From: Eleginops maclovinus
Lineage: Eukaryota > Chordata > Actinopteri > Perciformes > Eleginopidae
Direction: 5' to 3'
Length of the DNA: 64,000 nucleotides
NCBI RefSeq assembly: GCF_036324505.1
Contig: NC_086368.1
Coordinates: 13,674,921-13,738,920 of the forward strand
This document shows positions 56,956 through 64,000 of this stretch, piece by piece (the first letter of the stretch is position 1; every line of letters starts with the position of its first letter). The translations under genes and the position numbers were made by a program. Below the pieces are notes generated by a model that saw only the letters and a list, made by a program, of their open reading frames with translations, searched no databases and was not told the DNA's origin.

Positions 56956-59393
56956 GTAGATACATATCTCTTTATTATCTTTAATGGTTACATTTTAACC
57001 GTGCATAACATGGTGTGCAAATGTATTCGCAAACAGTCATGCTCGGAGATGGCCGCAATTGGATTTACTTTATATTAGAGCGTCAATGTTGGCCATTGCT
57101 AGCTCGCTAACCTTCGCTAGCTTAATCATCGGGAGGGGGAGGCACTAGCAACGACGGCCATCACGAATGTCTTTATCGCTCAATCTTGTCTTAACCAGTT
57201 GAGCTTATTTCTTTAAGTATCCTCATAATGAAACTATGCATCGGTCCAGTCTGCAAGATAGATACTCTATTAAAGCTACCATTTAAAACAAATGAGCAGT
57301 TGGACTAAAACATTTTCGATTACTAACATTTCAGTGGGCGAGGGCGCCAGCGAGCAGCTAGCTCCTGGCTAGCCGATGTTAGCCAGCTTGTTCAACATCA
57401 GCAAAACTAAGGTTTTGGTGGTAATGCGAAGGCCAGCTCTCCCAGTGCTGCTAAATGACATATACATTTTTAAACCAACACTGTTATGGTTATGGTATTT
57501 CCTCCGCTTGAAACTTACTCAAAAGCAGGCAAAACAATATAACTGTACGACGTGGCTTGGATGTCTTTTAATTTGGGTTAGCCACTGTTAGCTCTACGCT
57601 AGCTGTCTGTTTTCCTCGCAGCGTTAGCAAGCTAACAACGCTAATGGCGAAAGCACTTTGTCTTTAAAGTATATATCTGCCTCTTTCTAGCAATATTATA
57701 GCACACACATTAACGTGTTGCCACATTTCAAAACGAACCTTCAAAAGTCATCACAAGACACAGCCATGTTTCTTTGGGTGAATTAATGGTCTCTGAACGA
57801 TAATTGTTAAAGCCCATGGCACAACATACGTGTTAATGTACCAGATTACCAAATGTGCAGACGGATTGCATTATTTGGTTAAATATATAAATAAAGTTAT
57901 GTTTACTGCGTTTATAAAAGGGGAGCTTTTGCACTCCCGTTTCACTATAAATGTGGAATTGCAACCATTCTTATTTCGCGATTTTTGTCTCCCATTAAGC
58001 TAAACTGTATTAGCAAAGTCTTCCTTACAAATGTGTACTGTACGGGATGAAAGACGAACGTTATTTAATAATCGGGTTTGGGGGCTCTTATTCAACTCTC
58101 ATCTACCCTTTATAACTGGAATATTCTGTATGCTTTAAAAGCTGTGTTTTATTCTTGTGATTTGACCTAAATGTAATCTAGATTTTTGCCTCGCATAAAA
58201 AGAACCCAAATCAATTCAAAATCAAATACACTGAAACCAATTGAGACATACAGTTTTATATCGAGAAAAGGAGCTTATGAACCCTCTTTTCCAACATGCC
58301 ATGTAGTTAAAACATTTTCATGTGAATCTTCAACCATTTAAGGTGTTGGGTTTATTGACACTAGTCAGTTTTTAAACCTATCCAGGTTTACAGTATAACC
58401 TTTTTTTGTGTGTTTCTGTTAAATGTGAATGTTGTTCTGCGTTGATGCAATGTTTTTTTATTATTTGGACATGCTTTAGAATTATGTCCTCCAAATTCTT
58501 CCCTTATCCTAAATCCTGTACAGTCCCCTATTGTCTTCACGTTTCAATTTGTTTTTCCTTTCTTGTCATACAAACAAGTATGAATTAGAATTGTTATAGT
58601 ACTTCATTTATACATAGAACATCCAGCTGTGCTTTATGGCATTAAGTTAGCTGTAATGCAAACTACAGATCTGTATCAGTGGTACCCAGTTAACTAACAG
58701 GATAAAAAAGTAAATAAATGTTTGTATTATTGCTTGGTTAGTGTACCATAAATAAAACATTTGCAACCACAACCAGTGAACTCTGTATGGTAAGTTTGAT
58801 TAATGGCAAGTGTACTGACTAAGTTCTATGAACAAAAACGACGCAAAAGCTGATACCATAGTTGTTTGTATGATTAAAACTCATCTATGTGTGTTTATAT
58901 TTTGTGGTGTTTAAATGCCGTTTGGGCAAATGACCATCTTAATTGGAGTTAATGGAGTCTGTCAACAGTTAAGACAGCGAGTGATGCTGTTGTCATTTAA
59001 TGCTTGTCTGTTTCATCCACATCCTCCTCTTCCTCAGTTTTAATGCTAGATGAGTGAGGTGGGTGTGGCTTCCCACCAGCCCGACCATCCTGACTGACGG
59101 ATCTCTGGATGACCTTGTCCCCACCCCTGTCCCTGCGCTCACATACACCACAGCAATGTCACATCTGCCCAGCAGCTCAGTCCGCGACCATATGAAATGG
59201 GTTTGTTTTGAGAACACCAAAGTGATTACAAATACCTTTCCTTGCCATCATGTGTCACTCAGGATGTTGTCGTTCATGACTAGCTTGGCAAATGCCTTTG
59301 CAATATTGTCTTAGATGCAGAAACTTTTTTATTGCAGACTAGCTTTTAAATGTGTGACTTGGTTAGTAAACTGTTCATTCTTTTTCTCCGCAG
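56956..59393 (+). other. Probable znf740 intron 1
   Basis: About 2.4 kb with CpG-rich, GCTAGC-containing words in the first 650 bases and AT-rich sequence after. No gene was recognised. Confidence 0.45.
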
Positions 59394-59429
59394 GCGGGGC
59401 TGCTTGGCTGCGAGGCCGTCCTCTCCAGC

Positions 59430-62400
59430 ATGGCCCTGATGCAAGCTAGCTCCATGGCCGCTCCGCCCAAAAAAATGATGGCTCCACTTGGCCACGGACC
59501 CCCGCAGAGAGAGGCACCTGACCGTGCTCCACAGGGCCATATGATCCTCCCCTCTGGAATGAGCTGTCCTCCCCTGGTTAGGACCAACTTCGGAAATGTA
59601 GAGTGGAAATTAGGCTGTCAAATGCCATGCTTTTAATATTGTGAAAAGTTTAGAATTGCAGCCTTCGTGAAATTGATATTTTCTCTGTGGGAGAAGCTTC
59701 TCTTTGAATGCATTCTTGATGAGATGTTCAACTTCAAAACAAGCTCAACTCTACTATGTAGTGTTCTTTACTAAAATTGGATAATGAGTGTAGCCCTATG
59801 TCATAAATTGTTTTAAGGATATAAATACATATTTATGTAATCACTTCCAGGTAACACATTAGAGATATTTTCTGTCATTTACCAAACCCACACTATTTAA
59901 CACAAAACAATATTGAAATATAGATTCACATTCACCACTTTATTTTAAGTTGTGTTCAAAAATTCAGTTTTTAATTTATGGGCTTAAAATCAGGAAATAA
60001 TTGACCTTTTTCTGGCTCTGTAGCTCATCCGGAAGGAAGGTGAATTCCAAGCTCCCCGCCTGCTGGATGAGAAGGAGATGAGGGCCAACGAGGACATGCA
60101 GCAGAAAAAAAAGAACAGGAAATCAGTTACGCCCTGCAAAGTGAGAGAACAAGAAGGAAGGGGAGGGAAGGTTAGTGGCCGTGGTGGCTAAATAGTGAAG
60201 GGTCTCTGCAGTGCACTTTTATTTTTCCTCATTTCATAAAATGCCCAAGTTAGCAGCTTGCGCACGTTTTTTTGGAAAAAAGCATTTAACTTCATTCCAA
60301 GTGGCGCCTAGCTTGCAGCTTTCATGTGTGCAAATTTTGTTTGTGTGGGGGTGGGGGTGGGGGGAGGAGTTCAGGGAAGATGTTGAGGGGGTGGAGGATC
60401 TCTAGAGAGGAAAGAGGGGGAGGGGAGCAGAGCAGAGTGAAGCGGAGCACAATAACTGCAGTTGTGTGCATAACAGGGGGAGCAGTAACATGAGGGCATT
60501 AGGCTATTGGAAGGGATTGTGGGGCATTTATCGGTTTAAAAAAAACATTTGTTCATTCGAAAGATAGTATAGCTTTTAGAATAGTATCTACCTGAACAAT
60601 TACAATCTTTAGAGTGTTCTAGAATTCATAGGCCCCATGTTTACTGATAGTGCTGACCAGCTGTGGGTGGGAATGTTTGATCATATATCTATGTGTTTTT
60701 AGTTCAGTGTGCAACTGTCTCATGAATGTTAAACAATTATCCTTACTGTCCTCATTAGGGCACAGGTGGAGATGAGAATGGTCCAGCTTCCAAAGTGCAG
60801 AAAAACTTTATTTGTGATCACTGTTACGGAGCATTTAGGAGTGGATACCACCTGAAGAGACACATCCTCATTCATACAGGTATGGGTCATGCTGGGAACA
60901 ACTGTAGTTTACAGTTAAGCCAAAACTGCTTTTTAATGCCTGAGTACATGAATCATTTGTTCAAAGAGGCCCTGAAAGTTTGAGTTGGAATGAAGAGTGT
61001 GCAGCTACTGTAAGGTTTTGCAATGGCCTGCTTTAAAAAAAAAAAAACCTTGTTTGGTAAAAGCTTTTGCCTCACAGCTAATTGGTGGTATCTGTGGGGA
61101 CTTTGACTAAAACTGGTGCTCTTCGGTTTAGGGGAGAAGCCGTATGCTTGTGCCGTTTGTGACATGAGGTTTATTCAGCGTTACCACCTGGAGAGACACA
61201 GCCTCATTCACACGGGTATGCGTCCTTTAACCGTACCCATATTACATTTATCTGACTACATCTGTAGTCTGTCACTTGAATCAATGGACAGATGCTCAGG
61301 GTTATTTTGTCTGTGGACAGTAATTTCCAACAAAGCCATCTCCCAAAATCTGTTCACCCCAAAATATAAAGCACAGTATTTGTCATATATAAATATTGGT
61401 CCCCCAACACCAGGAAAAAAAATTATAGGAGGCTATGATGTACAGTGCGGTCCAATAGTCCCGAGTCCACTATTAAAAACGATTGTTTTCACATCTATGA
61501 AACACAAATCTAAAATGTATATGTTTTTATCTCTTTCTCAAAGGACCATTATTTAATATGACTGGAATCCGTTGTAGAAATGTTTGCAAGATTTGAGAAT
61601 CCCATTAGTGCTACTTTGTGAAATGACCGAGATATTTGAGGCACATTCCTACTTTTCACCAGAATCCTCAGTGGGGTCGAGCTTTATTGGCCGTGGAAGG
61701 AGAAATTAGCCTCTCTTATGACCATCAAAAACTCTTATTGCAAATTCAAACGTTAATCTGTAGGTAAAAACAATTTGTTCCTAGTTTAACTGTGATACTT
61801 TGACTTTGTTTGACTTTAATTTTGTTGTTGGCAAAAAGGATGTTATTGGATTATGCAAATATTCTTAGGTCCTGAAGAAATGTCCCCTTAATATACTGGT
61901 CTTCATATGTTGTGATCACTATCAAGATTAACTGAACCCAGGATATAAATCCCGCGTGTTTTGCCACCTAGCTGTTGCTGCCTGCTCTGTAAACATCTCA
62001 TGCAGATCAACACTTCACAGTGCTCTTTTGGTCAGTGGTACAGGACAGCTGGTTACAGTCACAACAGACCAAATCTGACCAACCACGCTGTTTGACCATC
62101 AGAAAAGCACTTCTGTTAAAACGTACTCTTAATCTTAAAGAGTTTATCTTAATCTTAAAGTCCGTCATGTTTTGGTTTGAATAATTGAAGTTTAGAAGAT
62201 CTTTTCAGCGGGCGGTCTATGTCAGTTTAGATTGGTGCTCTGATTTTCTACACCAAAGAACCACTTTGAAAACAAAACAACTTTGAAACACTGCTAAAAG
62301 ACAAGGATTTTACAGTTGAAACTCAAAGTTAGCAGTAGCGACACAAAGACGGCCATATTAATTATGTCAACATCTTTGTTTAACAACCACAATAACTTTG

Positions 62401-63153
62401 ACTGTAATCATTTTTATGTCGGAAAAAACAAACCTTCTTTCAACAAGACTTTTTGATAGTGGACTTGAAAGTGGACTCAAACTTGTGGACCTCAGTGTAT
62501 GTGTGGGAAAGCCTCAAAGCCCAGGCTTCATAAAACATGCAATATCTATTTATGTTTTTATACATTTTTTCAATGTAATTATTACTGTTAGTGAAAATAG
62601 CTGCATGGACATCAAAGGACTATGTTCTTAATCATTTATATAAGATGCAAATTGAGAAGTTAAGTAACTTAAGTTAAAAACGTGGCATCGTATGTATTTG
62701 CGTTGCAGCCTTTCACACACAATTCTTTGTTTTTCATTGTTTAAGAAGTATGCACTCTGGGTAAGTCACCTTCCAACTTAATTGTTTGTCAAGTTAAAGA
62801 CTACTGCCCCAGTAATCACTAAATTAAATGTAACCGAGTAAACTAATATTGACCGAATACACCCTCAGTTATCATGGTTTATGTTTACATATGAACATAC
62901 AGTGTATATATAATTTCATCCCAGTAGATTAAGTAAGCGGTTGCTCTTTTTGGCAGCACTGCATCTGTTCTTTCTGTTAACCACATAATACATTTTGTGA
63001 TTTTCTTTTCCACATTTCCACTAATTTTATAGAGTGAGTAGCTAATATTTGTATGCTCTGTGTGTGTAGGGGTGAAGCCGTACGCTTGTTCCATGTGTGA
63101 CATGAGGTTTTTCCAGCGTTACCACCTGGAGAGACACAGACTCACTCATACGG
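59430..63153 (+). CDS. znf740: ZNF740-like C2H2 zinc-finger transcription factor (3' partial)
   Basis: Exons: 59430-59576 (from the ATG; the exon begins at 59394), 60024-60170, 60759-60879, 61132-61215, 63070-63153. They remain in frame and the last donor leaves phase 1, so the gene continues past the window. The N-terminus [20 protein letters not shown] resembles ZNF740, then comes a charged linker ([18 protein letters not shown]). Finger 1 is [20 protein letters not shown], finger 2 [20 protein letters not shown] and finger 3 [20 protein letters not shown], each followed by the final His, joined by HTGEKP/HTGVKP linkers. The finger 1-2 pattern is shared with ZNF740, ZNF148 and ZNF281; the spryd3/igfbp6 neighbourhood favours ZNF740. 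Fingers 2 and 3 are encoded by duplicate exons. Expected to bind G/C-rich DNA in the nucleus. Confidence 0.85.
60345..60367 (+). promoter_or_regulatory. Tandem GTGGGGG cluster in znf740 intron
   Basis: GTGGGGGTGGGGGTGGGGGG contains three consecutive GTGGGGG words. This is close to the reported G/C-homopolymer preference of ZNF740-type fingers. It also has the runs needed for a G-quadruplex. Function is inferred only. Confidence 0.35.
61216..63069 (+). other. znf740 intron between the duplicated zinc-finger exons
   Basis: About 1.85 kb. The first 24 bases are almost identical to those following the next exon. A small direct repeat (TCTTAATCTTAAAG twice) lies near 62127-62160. No third exon copy was found. 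Confidence 0.6.
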
Positions 63154-64000
63154 GTATGCGTCCTTTTACCGTACCCAGTTCAAGTTAAGAAACTTTATTC
63201 AATCAGTTACACTCTTAGAAATCAATAGTTTTTCAAGAGATGCGTAAACACAAACAGTTTGAACAACAACAGTGTAGAAGCAAACATGCAGAACACAAAA
63301 CAACCCTTTAGGGGTTTATCAAACCGCCGTGTAGTATTACATTTACATAAAAACCTAATTTATTACCCCCTATTAAAGGGTTCATAATATAGGACAATCA
63401 CAATATTCAAAGTATTCTGAAATATGAGAAAACGTAGGTGTTGTTTGATTGGGTGGCAAAAATGTTGGTGGATTCCTATAGGGTTGAATCAACACCTCCT
63501 TGATGCGTAACTGCTTGGTAATGTAAGCAATCACCTAACGGGAACTGAAAGTGCTCCTGTGGACACCTCAAAGTGTATTATCCCTCTTGTACCATTGCTG
63601 CCCAAGAACATTTAAAAAATAATATGTTCTATTAGTTTATGCTCTAATATAATAAATGCTTCAACGTGCTAGCAGAGCTGAAGCGATACAGTTGTCTGTC
63701 ACACATCGTGGATGCAGTAGTCTACATATGTTCTACTGATAGTCTCGTGTATTATCTGAGATGCCATACATATTTTTCACGGATTAATCCATCATGGTTA
63801 GGACATGGTCAAAGCCACTTTATAAGAGGGGGTTTGATAGGTCGCAATGTATTAAGACAAAAATGTAATATCTGCACACACATTTTAAAGGAGGCCATCT
63901 CACTCAGGTGTTTAAACAATCTGGTTGTTGGCTTTTCTAGAAAGTTACAGTTAGAAAAGGAGCAGTTGACTGTTTCAATTTAACATTTCACAACAGTAAC
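63154..64000 (+). other. Start of the following znf740 intron, to the window edge
   Basis: Contains the duplicated intron start and otherwise AT-rich sequence. No further zinc-finger exon is seen before the edge. The 105-residue frame at 63666 has no family resemblance. Confidence 0.5.

Noticed and set aside
63666..63983. 105-codon + strand frame near the right edge
   Set aside because: No splice or domain evidence; it lacks the C2H2 pattern expected of the next znf740 exon.

Overview
The window is vertebrate nuclear DNA, almost certainly from a ray-finned (teleost) fish. Genes are split into many short exons with GT-AG introns, the proteins are clearly vertebrate, and the noncoding DNA is AT-rich with very long (CA)n and (TA)n microsatellites and interspersed repeats of types common in fish genomes. 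No bacterial, plasmid, phage or CRISPR feature is visible. No species can be named from the sequence alone.

Six protein-coding genes were assembled exon by exon, checking splice sites and reading phase across each junction. (1) agap2-like ArfGAP, + strand, 37-9653, entering from the left edge with 18 exons and ending in a stop. (2) pip4k2c, - strand, 14346-21949, 10 coding exons, with an apparent one-base frameshift in coding exon 3. (3) igfbp6, - strand, 23792-25082, 4 exons. (4) spryd3, + strand, 29305-39906, 10 coding exons. (5) lima1 (EPLIN), - strand, 43808-52289, 9 coding exons plus a 5' untranslated exon near 54969. (6) a znf740-like zinc-finger gene, + strand, from 59430, running off the right edge, with two near-identical zinc-finger exons.

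Layout: agap2 and pip4k2c converge on a roughly 4.7 kb interval holding a TG-repeat 3' UTR, a (TA)n array and a dead LINE fragment. igfbp6 and spryd3 diverge from a roughly 4 kb interval, spryd3 and lima1 converge, and lima1 and znf740 diverge. In human all six relatives lie on chromosome 12q13-q14, so the window is a condensed and reshuffled version of that syntenic block. The genes do not form one pathway: agap2 (Arf/GTPase signalling), pip4k2c (phosphoinositide metabolism), igfbp6 (secreted IGF carrier), spryd3 (SPRY scaffold), lima1 (actin bundling) and znf740 (transcription factor).

The points most worth a second look are the pip4k2c frameshift, the tandem duplication of a znf740 zinc-finger exon, an agap2 exon flanked by a GC-AG intron and a very long TG tract, two long near-perfect hairpins (29123-29199 and 51200-51260), the higher-order AT array at 11676-12035, and a terminal-inverted-repeat element at 36244-36484. 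I did not find a convincing wholly new gene system.
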